This document shows, piece after piece, positions 21,001 through 36,000 of a stretch of 64,000 nt of DNA. Every line of letters starts with the position of its first letter. Position 1 is the first letter of the stretch. The notes below the pieces were generated by a model that saw only the letters and a program-made list of their open reading frames with translations, did no database searches and was not told the DNA's origin. The position numbers were made by a program, and so were the translations under genes. The stretch spans positions 9,569,165 to 9,633,164 of the forward strand of contig CM067568.1 in the NCBI GenBank assembly GCA_034336665.1, in the 5' to 3' direction. The DNA comes from Luscinia megarhynchos (lineage: Eukaryota > Chordata > Aves > Passeriformes > Turdidae).

Positions 21001-24000
21001 ATGCAATCTCTCTGCCTTGGGAGAACTCTCTCTGGATGGGCTTTGTCCCTTGAAGTTGCTTACAAAGAACCTTTTATGGAAGTCTGGGTGGCCCTTGGAA
21101 GGATCAACAAAAATATTTTTCAGAATATATTTGGGTTTAATTGTATTTATTTACTCAGCACATCGAGCTTCAGCTTAGTTAATAAAATAATAAGCACAAA
21201 AAACTGGAGTATTTCCTCTCTTTCCACAGGGATGAGCACTTTGCTTCATGCCCCCATCCAGGCCTTGGGGCAGCAGACTGAGGTATGTGAAAGCATTAAT
21301 TTTTTGGGGCTGAAAATACCAGTGTCCAAAATACATCACAAGAATTTTGTAGTAAAGATTTAAAATATTAGCTGCCTAGAAAAAAAAACCCCTTTGTATT
21401 CACATAAAGTTCTCTTGAAAGTGAATATTCTATATTTTGAAGTGTGTCCTAATCTGATAGGCATTAGACTGCAACATAAATAACTCTTGCTTCTGAAATT
21501 CCTTTATAACTTCTCAGTAGTGAACTGGTTCCTCCATTCTTGTCTTTTTTGCAAGCCTTCATGAGCCTCACTTACTTTTTTTACTAATATAAGTTTTCAA
21601 GACAAGTATAATAATCACAATTATTTTTATGATCACAATTGTATTATGCAAAAGTAAGGCAAACTAACCAGTGAGACAAAATACAAATTCTTTAAATATT
21701 TTATTTAACTAGTTACTTTCTAATTCTGCCCTTAATTCTCTGCTAGATGCAACAACCAGTTCTTATCTTCTTTGATCATCTGCTTTAGCAGCCACATTTG
21801 GAATGTGCACACAAGTGTTGTTCAAATTCAAATAACCACATATTCCATGTTTGTGTAACAGTAATAGGTTTAAAGCTAATCTGCTTTTTAAGGTCCCATA
21901 TGTTACAGAAGTTACATTCTGTAATTTGCCAAAATAATTTTTCTTCCCAGAAATTAAGAATATAGTTTCTATTATTATTATAAATAAGTAATTATAAATA
22001 AATTTTCATCTAGATCTTGTTTAATGGGTGGTTGCTTCTTTTTACCTGCATGTGGTGAACTCAGGGTTCAGTTCCTTCCACTCTGAGTGCAGTGTAGGTC
22101 ACCTGGGGGACTTGATATTTGACTTTGATATTATTGGTCCCTTCCACTTTTCTGGGTTGGTCCAAAGCTCCAGGTTCTGAGGAACACCAGATTTTCTGGT
22201 TTGAAAGGAGGTACGGGCGAGTCTGGTCCCAATTTGTTGATAACAATGTACCTTTTAAATGTTGCAAGAGTTAATTTTAATACTATTATATTAATTTCAG
22301 TAAAATTTTGAGGCTTCCCTTGCCTTGTTGGTGCAGCATGGGAAAGTTTCTGGCCATCTAGGGAAGGTACCAAAATACTAAATGGTAGCAGCCCCTCATT
22401 CTGCCTGGGCAGTTCTGCAAATTCAGTTTGCCAGTAATTACCTGATGAATTCCTGTTTTCCTAGCCTTGGAGGTGGCCTTCCTTCCTTGAGATTATTTTG
22501 CAAAACAAATTGCTTATTTTTCAGTAGCTTGTCTTAATTTCTGTCATCTTTGTGCTTACTATATTCCTTTATAAGTTAGTTATTATATTTTCTATTTCCT
22601 GAAGTGTTTCTTGATGGTTTTATTTCTGTTATACATTAATTTGAAGGTACAATTGCTCACCTACATGAGTTTACTAATCACATGCTGGGATTTTCTATAG
22701 CTTCCAGTGGTGAGGTTAGCTGCCTGTCCTGATTTGGTTTTTGTTCCCAGACATTCAACTTTTTGCTTCCTAAGCTTCTTTTTTTCCTGCCAGATCTCAA
22801 AACTAAAATATCTTGCTGCTTCTTTGCATATTTGTGCCATTTGCTTTGGCACCCTGTGTCCAGATTGTTCGTACAGTAGCATTGAAACATTTACTTTTAG
22901 TCTTGATTGCTGGCAGAATACTTTACAATTTTATGTGCTGTCTAGAGTGTGTACAGATTAGCTGCCATTGGATGAATATCAGGAACTTTTCATTTCTGGC
23001 CTTTAAATGTTTTACTGATCTATAACTGATAATATCGATGTGTTATATTCTGATTCGTATTCTTTCAATATTTAAAAAATTTTTTATAAGTTTCTCCAAC
23101 TCCTTGCCTCAGACTAAATAGGATATTGGTTTTGCTTTACCAATCTGGCTTCAGGTTTGAGAGTAATCCTCACCGATTTTGGCCATAACATAAAAATCTT
23201 TGCCTTGATGGCTTTTGATTCCGGTGTTTCAATTTGTATTTCCCCATCCTAGAAAGTTATTTGAGCATCCAATTTTCCCAATGAATCTCTCCCCAACAAG
23301 GGGATTGAGCATTCAGGAGTATCCGTATTGGAGCTTCCCCCCAGCAATAATGTAATCAGGGCTCAACTGAGGATGATTCCCCTCTTCCTTTAGGGTTTTT
23401 TTTTTTTCATTTTCACTTAAGGTCTTGATGCCTTGAAAAACCTGGTTTAGGTTCTTTGTTTGATTTGCCTGGCTTGGGGACACTCCCTTTTCCAATGTCA
23501 CCTTTCTTTGCAAATTGCCAAATACATTTCAGCTATCAACTCTCACAACACAAAATGCCAAATACATTTCAGACTCTAATTATCACAATACAAATTGCCA
23601 GTTCTACTTCAGCCACTAATTAATACAAATTACTAAAGTATACTTTAGTCACCAATTGTTACAATAATCAACCAATTGTTTCTGAGTGAGGGAGGTCCTG
23701 ACTCCTAATAATGGTTTCAAACACTTTAACTACTCTGTCTGGATTCTCCCTTTAAACTCTTGCCACCTTTCTCCATGACATTAAATCCACTATTAAAAAC
23801 AAGTTGTTTTTTTTTTAAAAACTGGACCGTAATTCCCAACCACCTGCTGGAGGGGAGCCATCAGAACTTCCCTGGCATCTCCCCCAACATCTCCTTGCTG
23901 CCTTCTAGTGCATCCTGGAATTTGACCAAAATCCTCCTATCTCCTAGAATGTTCCAGTCACTTTTCCAAGGCTCATTTCTGTGTCTAACCACATTCCCTG

Positions 24001-27000
24001 TCATTCATGATTCACCCCCTTTATTCTTTGCCTCAGAGCAACCATCAGCTCTAAATCATCCTCCTCTTCTTCTCACCTGTACTTTAAGCACCTGTGTCCC
24101 ATGCTGCACACAAAACAATACCTCTTTCAACCCTTTGCCTTTCTTTTCCTTTTCAAGTGTATAAGGAATTTCATCCCACTTATTTTCCATTCTACTAAAC
24201 AACATTAATTGCAATATATATTATACTGCAAGGTTCCATCCTTAGGCCACTTCTCTTATCTTCCAGCATGTAAAGTGGCCACCACTGATTACAAACTTCT
24301 GTAAGTTTTCCAGTTCTCCTTACACAATGGGCATTGAGCAGTTCCATAGGCCAGTAGTTTTTGTAGAGCATTGATAACTCACCAAGCATATAAACTCACC
24401 AGTTTATAATCTGTTAACAAATATGTTCATTATACTTGACAAAATATAATATATCTCATTACAATTTCCACCCAGAGCTATAAAACTGCAAGTGCTTTCT
24501 GTTAAAGAAACTAAAATCTCCCTTATCAGTGGTGAAAAAGTATTTTGAAACATCTAACATGGTGCTGCTGCTTTTGGCAGGTGGACAATAAACTGGTGGA
24601 AATAAAAGGTGGAAATCATGTTGTAGAGAAATAGAAAATACTGATCCTTAAGCCTCAGTAATTGGTCTGTACTTGCTAAGATGTGGCTAGATGTGAGGTG
24701 TAAGATGACACATTGTTTCATCAAAAGCCATTTAAATATGATATATTTGCATAATTTAGTCATTGTATTTTCCTCAAATATGTTATGCTTATCAGAGAGG
24801 CCTGAAATTAACAGGCTGTTGTTTTTTTTTAAAAAAGACTTAGATAAAACCTTAGGACTTTACATTAGTCAACATTAGCTGACTTCTGTTTTAAATAGAA
24901 TGAACCATGGATCATTTGTTTTAAGTGTCAGCCACTAAATTCTCCTTTTTTTTTTTCATTTTTCAGTGGCATGACGTGGACCATGGGGCTCCAAGCACAG
25001 ACAGGATGGACACCACCCTCCTCTTCTCGGAGGAGAACGAGATGGAGATGACAGCCAGTCACACAGCCGTGATCTCACGGAACCTCAGAGCCCCCCAACC
25101 TGACAGAACTGAGAAAATCGACTTCAACTCCTTCCTGGCTAAGCTCAACTCCAGCCAGGGGAAGGCAGAAACCAGCAAGGAGCTGAGTTTGCTCCCTGAC
25201 CCCACAAACCATCCGGGCCCGTCTTTGGAACAGAAGGAAGAAGCCACTACTGTGAAAAAAATAGACTTTGGTGAATTTCTGCTGAGGCTGAAGTCAAACA
25301 ATCCTGCTGAGACACCTGACAAGGACAATGTTTTCTGTGCCCCTTCCCAAGGCTCAGGAGACGTGACACGACTGTCTGGGGAATTTGGGTATTCCCATGA
25401 GCCACCTGACACCTGCAATGTGACAAAAGTGTTCCGAGGCCGGGAAGGTGGGATGGAGATGACAAAATGTGAGGCAGCTGATGTTAAAATTCCATTCCCT
25501 GGTGTCAGGGAGGTTCCACCAGAGCAGTGGGAGTGTGCAGATGTCACCCAGGCGTTTGCAGATGAGGGCATGGATGTGACAACCAGTCACACTGCAAAGA
25601 TGTCCTTTGCCCTCTCCACTGTTGGGAACCAAAGTCTCAACTTCCCAAAGGATTTCTCACCCACAGAGATAGATAGCTCTGTGTTCAGTAGAGCATCTAA
25701 TCACAGCTTCAATGTTCAGCAGGATCCTCAGCTTTGTGCAGACAGAAAAACAGCAAATGCTGAAGGCAGAGGAGACCCCGCAGTGCTGCGAGCGGGGAAA
25801 CAGGAGGGCAGGGCATTGTCTGCCATCCAGGGATCTGTTTCATCCGAGACCGTCTTCAGAGGGGACAAAACTGTTGTGTTTTCCAAGTGTGATGACATGG
25901 AAATGACAGGGAATTACACAGACATCATCTATATGGCCAGCACCACAGAAGAGGACAGTTCATGCCATAAAACCTGTGAGAAGCCAGTGAGAACCAACCC
26001 TCCGCTCACAGGGAGCAGATCCCCAGCATGTGGCAGCATCCCAAAGGGTCTGGCACCTGGAGATAATCCTGCTGCTGGGCCCTATGAAATCAGTGCACTT
26101 GAACTATCTTCAGCCTCAAGTGGACGCATGGAAAATGTGTCCCAGGCTCGTGGTCCTGCTGCAGCCAGCACTGGGTTTGGCTCACATATGCAGTTGGTGG
26201 CTGGCAGTGTTCTCAAGAGCAGGTTTGATCCCTCTGCAAACCCCTCTGTTTTTTCAGGTGAGAAGACAGTAATATTCACAGGAGAAGACATGGACTTGGG
26301 TAAAACCTGTGTTAAGGATGGTGGAATGAGTGTTGATAATGAACATGACACTGCAGTGTTCACCTCTGTGACCTGCAAACCTCATTTCCTGGGTAACAGA
26401 TCCATGACTTCCAATGTAACTGAGCAGGAAGAAATGGAAATAACAAGATGCCACACTGTTTTCTTTGATGGCCAAAGCAGTGGGATAACAGCAGAACCAA
26501 AACAAATGCCCTGTAAAACCATTCCAAGAAAGAACCAGAACAAAATTGTCACTGAGGGTGACATATCTGCATATTCTGTAGATATGGACAAGGAAAATGT
26601 TGATGTGAGGAATATTGATGGGAATATTAAAAAGAGTCAAGCTATTGAAAGGAATGCTCAAGATACTCGGATGATAATGGTTGATGAGAAGCTTGGAAAA
26701 ACCAACTTCCAGGCAAGTGATCTGAATTCCTGTGCCAAGAACACATGTTTGTTACAAGAGCGAAAACAGAGGAATCCCTAAGAATGTTGTCACTAACACC
26801 AGTGCATCCCTGTCTCTGCAAAGCCAAGGAGTTGCATCAGAGCCTCTGGAAAAAAGCCTTTCAGATTTCTGCACAAATGACACAACACATGTGTTTCTAG
26901 GTGATCAAAGCATGGACATAACCAAAGCTCATCCTGCTGCCTTTGAGATTGCTCCTGTTAACACTGAACAAGAATCCAGTAATTATGATCAAAACACTGC

Positions 27001-30000
27001 ACTATCCAAGCAGCTGCAAAACCAGCCCTTCCCATTTTCAAGTCATCGTGGCGTGGATATCGTGAGTCAAACTGCAGCAATGGAATGTGAGGACTTGAAA
27101 ATGAACACCAATAAGCAAATTGTTACTGCTTTGGCTCCAAGTGGTTCATTTTCTTTCAGTAACAATCCTGCTCCCTCTGGAATGAGAGGAAATCAACAGT
27201 TTGGAACAGGAATAGGAATAAATGCAGACAGCCAAAACTCAGAGAGGCAAGAGAAACCTGTGAGAGCACTAAGCAAAATATTGCCAGCTGAAGGAGACTC
27301 TGACAGACATTTTCCCGTGGGTAAAACATGTTCTTCAAGAGAGGATTTTAAAACTGCTCCCTCAGCTCATGGGCTGCTTCAGAGGGGTGAGGAAGGACCA
27401 GTGTGGGCCAGGACATCTGAGGCATTCAAGGGAAGTTCCCAGCTGTCTTTCTTTGGAGAAAAGTCTGTTGCGCTTCCCTGTGGTGAAAACGTGGACGCGA
27501 TTGGCAGGTGTGTGCTGATGGTTCCAGATAACACCATCAACGTTTTGTCACAAAGCAAAACAGCACCTGGATGCTTTGATCAAGGTGGGAATGAAACAAT
27601 GTCCTTAGAAAAAGGGGCCACGGTGACAACGCCGGTGGAGCAGGGTGGGTGGGAGGCTGCAGGTGGCAGAACCATCAGTTTTGCTCCAGCTGAGGATATG
27701 GAGATCACCACAACTCACCCAGCGCAGCACAGACAGCCCATCCTAGCCATTCCTGCTGACAAAACCATCATGTTTGCCCAAGGCCAGGAGGATATGGACA
27801 TCACTGCATCCCACACCATTGCTGTCAGTAAGAACATCCATGGGTTTGAGAGCCAGCAGCCACCAGAGCATGTGCAGGGTGGGTTTGTGCCCTGCAGAGG
27901 TGAAATGGATTCCGTACAGTATGCCACAGAACCTAAGGATAAGCCCAGCATTCCCTCTTCTGCTTCGTCAGACTCAGCATTTCCTAGTGAGAAAGGAGCT
28001 ACCCAGATCCCCAGTGGCACAAAAACAAATTCCATTTATTCTGTCTCCCTTCAAGAAAGTCCTGTGGGTGTGGGGGCACAGGATCATGGCCTTCCCACAG
28101 ATAATTCTGTCCTCGTAAGCAGGGAGCAGGATCTCACATCACCAGAAAAACTGCAATCAAAGGGAGTATCTTTCGAGTTCCCAAGTAAGGGCCCTGTGGA
28201 TCACAGGGAAGAAAGTGGCAGTTTGGGATCCTGTGTTGCCTTTCCCATGCAGGGATCAGATCCTTGGAAGGATCATCCAGATGCCTCTGGTACTCAGAGA
28301 ACCCAGTTAGTGAAAGAGGATTCACCTCACTGTGGAGATTCAGATTTGGGCTTGGCTGGAGCAAACCTCCTTCCAACTGCTAACAAGGAATCCAAGAAAA
28401 ATGAGGAGCTGTCAGCTGAAGGGGAGATGTCTCCAAAAGACTTTCAAATAAACTCTGAACAAACTAGGCAACCTTTGATCAGTGATGATTCAGGGGATCA
28501 GGCACATCCAACTCTTGCACCAGAAGCCTCACGTACTTTAGGTGTTTGTTCAAAAGTGCTAGATATGACAAGGAAATCTGTTTCTGTTTCCAAAACTGCT
28601 TCTTCAGACCAGTTGCCCAGTTCCTCAGCTCAGCCAGAGGATACCCTGAGGTTGGGAGAAAACACTGCCAGTGAAGCAAATAACTTCTTTGATACCAAAA
28701 AGCAGGAGAACACAGGTCTGGAATCTGGAGCTGATCCCATAGGAACGGCACCTAAGGATAAATATCCAGGAATAAATATCCCTCTGGGTATATTCCAGCC
28801 TAAATTACCAAACAAGAGGAATCGTGTTTCCAGTGCACAAAACATAAATACAAAATCAGACAGAGTAGAAGCCCCAGCTCCAGCAAACACCAGTGAAACC
28901 TCAGGTAACAAGTCCAGCAGGCAGAACTTCAGTCCTTTTCAGTTCATAGCAGAAGAATTTCTCCCTGTGTGCCTGGAGGAAATGGATTCCAATGAATCTG
29001 TCAGCTCTGAACTCATGGAAAACGCTTGGGATGATAAAAGTAAAAACCAAATCCCCCACTCTGAGAAGGATCCATTTGAAGAGACAAGAACTTGCAATAT
29101 GAAAAGAGCTTTAGGACGCACTGAGGAGGATCTACAAAGCCCAAAGAAGGCCAAGAGGGATCAACATGGGGATGCTGGGGCTTCTCAAGACTTGGAGGTG
29201 AGCTTGATCTCTCACTGTAAGGATACAGGAGCACCACCAGGGCTTAAGTTTTGGGGGTGTAAGTGGATCTCTTAGTTGGTTTTCTTGTTTTTCATAATCA
29301 CCAGTTTGCTGTCATTTTCCTGTGTCATTCCCTGTGATTTTCATTGTTTTGCCAATTTAGAAGAATCAGGTTGATGTGTGCAACTGTTCTGTAGCAGGCA
29401 AAACAGGCAGAATGAGAGATTTGCCAATTTTAAACCAATCTCTGTGTAGTATCCCTTTAATCCTTTCAAGACACAGCTACAATAAACCATTGATCCAGTC
29501 AGGTTGTTTTATATAACTATATTAATTTATTTTTTAAAAAAAATTGTTAATATTAGGTGACTTTTGCTCTTGTGTCTCAGGACCAAGCAGAAGTTGATGC
29601 AGCTGGAGAACCTCTAAATCTCTCAGCTAAAAGTCCTGTGTGTCCTCAGGCCAGCACCAGCAGCTCCCTGGATTCTGTGAAGGCTGACATAGAGTCAACA
29701 AGTAAGAGACCATTTGGGATAAGAGTCCCAAACCTTGTGTTCTTTCCCTGTAAGAATGTTATTAACCCCACCAATACCTGCCCCTTTCTGTTTTGTTTTC
29801 CCAGTCCAGCGCAGCAGTCAGATGCAGTCCCAGCTCCTCACAGACAGCATTTGTGAAGAAAATTTATGGGAGGTATGGACAGGGCTGGAAAACAGCAACT
29901 TCCTGTCCTAACAGGAAAAAAAACTCCTATGTTTATAAATCTTTGAGCATTCTGTCTTGAAAAATGGACTTACCTGTATGTTTTTCCTCAAATGTACAGA

Positions 30001-33000
30001 AATTTCAGAGCGGTGCTATCACAGTTGGGGAGTTTTTTAGCCTCCTTCAAGTCCATGTCGTGATTCAGAAGCCCCGGCACAGCCAGCTTCCAGCCAGTGT
30101 GAGTGGAGCAATATAACTGACCTTAAGTAACACTCCTTTGTTGGTTTGGGTTTTAATTTTTAGCAACTCGGACATCTTTAAACACAAACCAGAGCAGATT
30201 TCCATCTCCTCACCAAATACCATATATTCAGGATTATTGTTCTTGGATAAATATGCTAATTCTTGCTTTTTAAATTTGTTTTAAGGACAATAGATTTTAA
30301 AGAATTAAAAGCTCAGTCTGACCTTTTCACTTTATCTTCTCACTGAGTCCATCAGCTACTACTGCCTGCAGCTACTCTGACCTCCTCCTGCCTGTGCTAC
30401 TCTCTCCTTTAGAAAATGCTTCATCATGATATTGCTACTTTTTTATTTCTACCTGAAGAAAGGGGAAGAAATAGAGAACAGAAGTCTGCCTTATAAATCC
30501 CTTCCATTTTTTATTTAAAACGCTCTCCCAGCTTAGTTACACTTTAGAAATTTATTCATACTGAGTTGTCTGTAAATATTCATCAGGCTTAATAACGCTG
30601 CTACTGTGGACTAATGACTGATAAAAACAGACACCACCCCCACAAAAGCCCCTGAAAACTTTCTTTGAAGGAGTGCAAATAATTAATGTCAGTTATTTAA
30701 GAGCTTTACTACACAGGCAGCTTGCTGACATACCCTCCTTATATTTAGTTGAGGAATAAAGCTCCATAAGGCTTCCCTAAGGCTTGGGAGTTTTGATTCT
30801 GAATTAAGCATAAGTTTGAATGAAGCATTGTTTTATTGGGCAGCACTCTTGTTATCTGCATAACATATACATGTTTTCAAATCTTTAAAAGGGAGACCTC
30901 TTTCAGTAATATTTAATTTCATTTTTTTGAGCTCTAATGATGAGGCACATATCCCAAAAGGAAGCCTGTGCTCTTGTGTGAGGAAACACAAGGCGTGAAA
31001 GCAGAATTGAAGTGATTGGAAGTTGCTATTTCTGAAAAAGATGGATTTTTTTTTTTTCTTCCTACTTTTCCCTGTGTTTTTCCTCAGTGTGCAGTCAGTG
31101 CACCTCCCACTGCAGAGGCTCTCATCTACAGCCAGTACGTTCACCGGCCCAAGCTGAGGATTTATCAGGAGGATTGCCAGGACCTGTCTCAGAAAATAGA
31201 GGAGTGAGTGATTTTCCAGTCACACAGTTTATCAGTAATTCCATTTTTTCAGCTCTGGGTGCATGGAAATGGCCTGAAGAAAGTTAGTACATTACATACA
31301 GGGAAAGTAAAAATATAGTTAATAGTTTATTACAGATTTAGAAATTAATTGTATAAATATAACTGTGCTGTTTTATGTGGCCAGTGAAATTGCTGCAAGA
31401 CTTTAAACTTTTTTTTCCCCCATGTTTCAGGTTAAAACCACATGTGACTGTCCTGGATCAGCCCCTGGTGAACGTGATCAGGAGTTTGTGGGAAGTAATG
31501 AGAACCTGCACTGATGAAGAGGTAATGCATGGACAGAATGTTTGCATGTAATGAAGAAGGGAGGTTAATATATTTATTCACATCAAATAAGAACCAGAAT
31601 GGTCACAAAATAACATCAGGTGAAGCAAGGCAAGATATTTTCTCAATGGAAAACTGCTGAGAACTTCCAGTGTTCCAGTCAGGAGAATGCAAAGAAATGT
31701 GTCCTTTGGAATATATTAAAGGGGAATGAAATGACCCACAGTTACTGCATAGAAAACCTAGAAAATTTATAAGAAATTATAGAAAATTTATATTAAAACC
31801 CCACAAGAACTGAGAAAATGGATCAAGGGATTTTGTTTTCTGTGGTTCTAATTCTTTCAAGAATAAAGATCTATTCCTTGAAAATAAAGAGATTAAATTG
31901 ATTACAGACACAGCATTTTTCATAATCCATCATTAGTTTGGCATAGGATATCACTGAGATTAGATGCTGAGATAGAGTCAGGAAGGATAATATTTCCATT
32001 CACTTTCTCTTCTGTATTTCCCATTCATCACAGCTGAGTATGTTTGGAGCAGAACTGAACAAGATGAAATCCTGTTTCACCAAGGAAGCTAAAATCTTGT
32101 CTCACAATGAGAAGGAGACATTGTACAGGAAACTGCTGCAGAGTGCTGAGGTAAGGAGCCACAGGACTGCAGGCATTTACCTTTAAAAAAATCACTTCTA
32201 CCACACTTCTTGTCTTTCAATGTGTAGGAGCTTAATTGTTATAAGTGTACTCTCAAGTACTCTCATGAAGTTTCTTTCTTGTAAGTACACTTCCCTTTTA
32301 TTTATATGCAAATATAACATTGGGACTTCTGCCTTAGAGTTTTGGTGATGAACAGAGTGAAAAATGAGAGTATTAAAGGAAACACCACCAAAAATGACCT
32401 CTTTATACTGTAGCAATATCAGTGTTAGTAAGTAGGTAAGTAGTAGTAGCAAGTATTTAGGAACAAATTCTTCCCTGTGGGGGTGCTTAGGCCCTGGCAC
32501 AGGTTTGCCCAGAGAAGCTGTGGCTGCCCCTGGATCCCTGGAAGTGTCCAAGGCCAGGTTGGATGGGGCTTGGAGCAAGAGTGGATAGTGGAAAGTGTCC
32601 CTACCTATGGCAGGGATTGGAATTGTATGGTCTTTAAAATCATTTCCAATCCGAACCACTCTGGGGTCCTCTGATAAGTAACAAGGAAGTGCACAAGTAA
32701 TGCATTGTGACAGGAATCAAAGATGTGTATGTATTAAAGCTCTAGATTCAGTAAGCATTTAGTAATTTCTTATTATTGGTTATTCCATGGTTTGTCAGTT
32801 GCCTTTTCACTAGCTGCTTTAATTAATTACCAAGCAAAGAGCCCCATGGTGATACCAGAAGAAAATTTCAACTTTTAAAATAATATCACTGACTCAAGTA
32901 CAATTTTTCCATCTTAGGAACAATACAAAAAGCTCCAATCAAGAATAGAAAAGGTGGATGACTGGATGAAGGAGGCAGAGAGCTCTGTGGTTGCTCTGGA

Positions 33001-36000
33001 ATCAGGTGTGTGTTTCCAAAGAGGTGGCAAATAAGCTGCTTTCTCTTTTTTTCTACAGAGCTGCTGTTTAAAAGGTTCAGGATTCTGTGTTTGTGGTTGT
33101 TTGATACAACCACAGTTGCAGTCAGAACTTGTGTAATGATGCTCTGTAATTTCAATTCTTTTTCTCCAACACCTTGAGGAGAAATCAAATTGCACAGGAG
33201 CAGTGCAATAAAACGAGTTTTGCTTGTTATTATCACTTTTTGAGATTTTTGGTAGATACTTTTCCATGGTTTTGTATTTTTCTTTAGTTAACTTGGAAGT
33301 GCTGAGATTTCTAGAGCCCACAAACAAACAGAAGTGATTCCAAGAATTGAGTTTGGGAGTTCTGCACAGACCTGACACTTCTTTCCCACAGATTCTTTTT
33401 GGGATGAAGAGGAAGCTGGCTGCAGTGCTGGAACAGCAGGAGGGCAGAATGTACAGGAAGGTAATGGAAGCAGCTGAATGCACTTCTTGCCAGGTGTTTT
33501 AGAACCTGGAGATGGTGATACTCAACCCCCACCCTGATGCATTAACTCTGAGAGGGATGCTGCATGTCTTTCCTGCATTGCACATAGCTAATTACATAGA
33601 TGTTAAAGAATGAAAAGGACTGGTTTTTTTCTGGAAAAAGGGAATTTAGAACTTGCTACCTGAAGAGTGTGTGCTGGTTGTTACATTCAGCATTTTATTG
33701 TCCAATAATTATAACCTTTAACTCCATAAGAACAGTGAGTGCAGAGCAAATTTGGGCTGCTGGTGCTGCTCTTCCATTTTTTTTCCTTTTCTCCCCTTTT
33801 TTCTCTTTGCTTCAGAATTGCAAAGCATCACAGCCCAAGAAGAGGAACTTCTGAGGTAAGATGTCAGAGGATTTCAGAATCAGGTGCACACTGAGATTTT
33901 AGAGAGTTGGTCTGTTTTTAACCACTGTGCCACATCCCATGAGACTGGTTTATCCTTGCAGAGAACTATCAGAGATGGATGCTGAGGATGAGCTTGATTT
34001 GGCTGAGATGGAGAAGCTCAAGAAGAATGAAAGGGCCTGCCTGGAAATCCTGAAGAAATATGAGTAAGGAAAACACCTCTGGGTTTTATTTTTTAATAGC
34101 TATTTCTAGGGACTTACGATTTGTAGATGAATGTGTTGGATTTGGTTTTCCTTGTTATTTGATGTGGGAAATTTTGGAAAGCCCATCTCCTTGCAGCCTG
34201 AGGTAGGCAACAGAGCCTTGGAGAACTTCCATGTGTGAGGCAGTTATTCCTTTAGCAGCTTTGCAGTGGTACTCTGTGTTCAGGGTTTCTACATCCAACT
34301 CTCCTTCAATCACCAAATTGACATTTAGATAAAATTTATAGTATTAAAATCTGCACTCCCAGCAGATTTTTTTATATTCTGTTGGAATGACAGACTGTTT
34401 GGCTTTAGAAAATGTCATTGCTGTATAATGTGTTAAGTTGTTTGGGTTGATTGGTTGAAACTTGGGCTGATGGTGAGATTTTTTTTCCCCCTTTTTAGCT
34501 TCACTGAGTGGGAGTTGGTGGAATGGAGTGAGCAGCAAGCTGTCTTTAATTTTCTCTATGATTCTATGACACTTACAGTTGTGTTTGGACCCCCAATAGG
34601 TGAGTCACAAAATAGGTAGGTTTGTGTTTTATGAATATGCAGTGTTAGAGAACAGAAACCTAAAATGTCCATATTTGTAAAGATCTGCTGAAAGGAAGTA
34701 GGAAATAGAAAATATACTACAGCTGAAAGAAGTGGCTGTGAATATGTTTTTCAGATGAAAATTGATGTAATGCATGGCTACTTCTGAAGATAGAGGGCTG
34801 TAACTCCAGGACCAAGCATGGAAATAACTGGGGTTCTTTAACTCTCTTTCTCAGATGGTGAATTTTTCGCTGCACATCCTTCCAGAAGCATTGTTAGCCT
34901 GGACTTTGAATCTTTCCTGGATGGTAAGATTTTGTGAAATATTGTGAAAGTAGCAGCCCTGCTATTTTTTTGTTGGGAAGACTAAATGTGTGCTTGATCT
35001 TCTAATGCTTTATGAAATGGCTTTTCAAAGCTTTCTGGGGTTTGTGTTGCAGAGGAACAAGCTCCACCCTCCTCGTGTTTAGTCCAAAATCTCATCTTCC
35101 AGTTTATTGAAAGTCGGGGAAGCTGGCAGGAGAAGTGTCCCACACTGTGCTACTTGCCCCAGGTAACATTCCAGGGAAACTTAGAAGTCTCTGGAAAAAA
35201 AAATCCAATTATTATTTTCTGCAACAGAGAAAATAGAGCTGAGCTGAGAACTAAAGCATCTTAACAAAAGCTTCAGGAATGCAAACCAAAATCTGCTTCG
35301 GGAAGTATTCTGAGGTGTGAGGGGAAATACCTGTCTCTGAAGCCAGGAGTACTAGAAGCTGAAGTTTATTTAAAAACCTCTTATTTTTTGCCTGAAGAAA
35401 AAGAAAAATTGAGCTGAAGGCCATTCTGCCTCCTAAAAGTGTGTGTTTAAATTGCCAAGCCAAACTTTTGTGTTCCTCGTGGCTGTTGGCAAAGCTGAAA
35501 GTACAAATTTAAAGCAAAAAATGTACATTTGTTGTACTTGTACAATTTAATTTTTCCATTCAAACTGAGGTAGCAGTGGAACCACGTTTATTTTTTTTAC
35601 TTTTTGGGATGAGCTGTGTGTTCAAGCATCACATGGTCACCCCCTGAGTGCTGATATTGCTTTTCTGATTGCCCCTCCAGGCTCTCTTTGACATCTCCTT
35701 GGTGGTGAATCGCTGCAAAATCTTGGGAGAGGAGTTGGAATTTCTGCAGAGGTGGGGTGCAAAATTCCATCTTCTGGAGACAGATATCAAAGGCACAGAG
35801 TGAGTAAATTCAGACAGTCATGATGGGATTGTTGGGGTGTCCTGTGCAGGGCCAGGAGCTGGACTTTGATGACTCTTGTGTGGGTCCCTTCTGAATCGGG
35901 ATGTTCCGTGATTCTGTAAGATGGAGTTCACAGAAGCCTTAAGAGAGAGTTTCTAGAAAATCAGAAGCAAAACACTAAAATAGTTTCAATTTGGTTTTCT

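Noticed and set aside
26732..29275. Treating the two KNL1 large-exon halves as two separate genes
   Set aside because: Both carry KNL1-type MELT motifs, no splice sites separate them, and the second half splices in phase to the C-terminal exons. A one-base indel explains the split.
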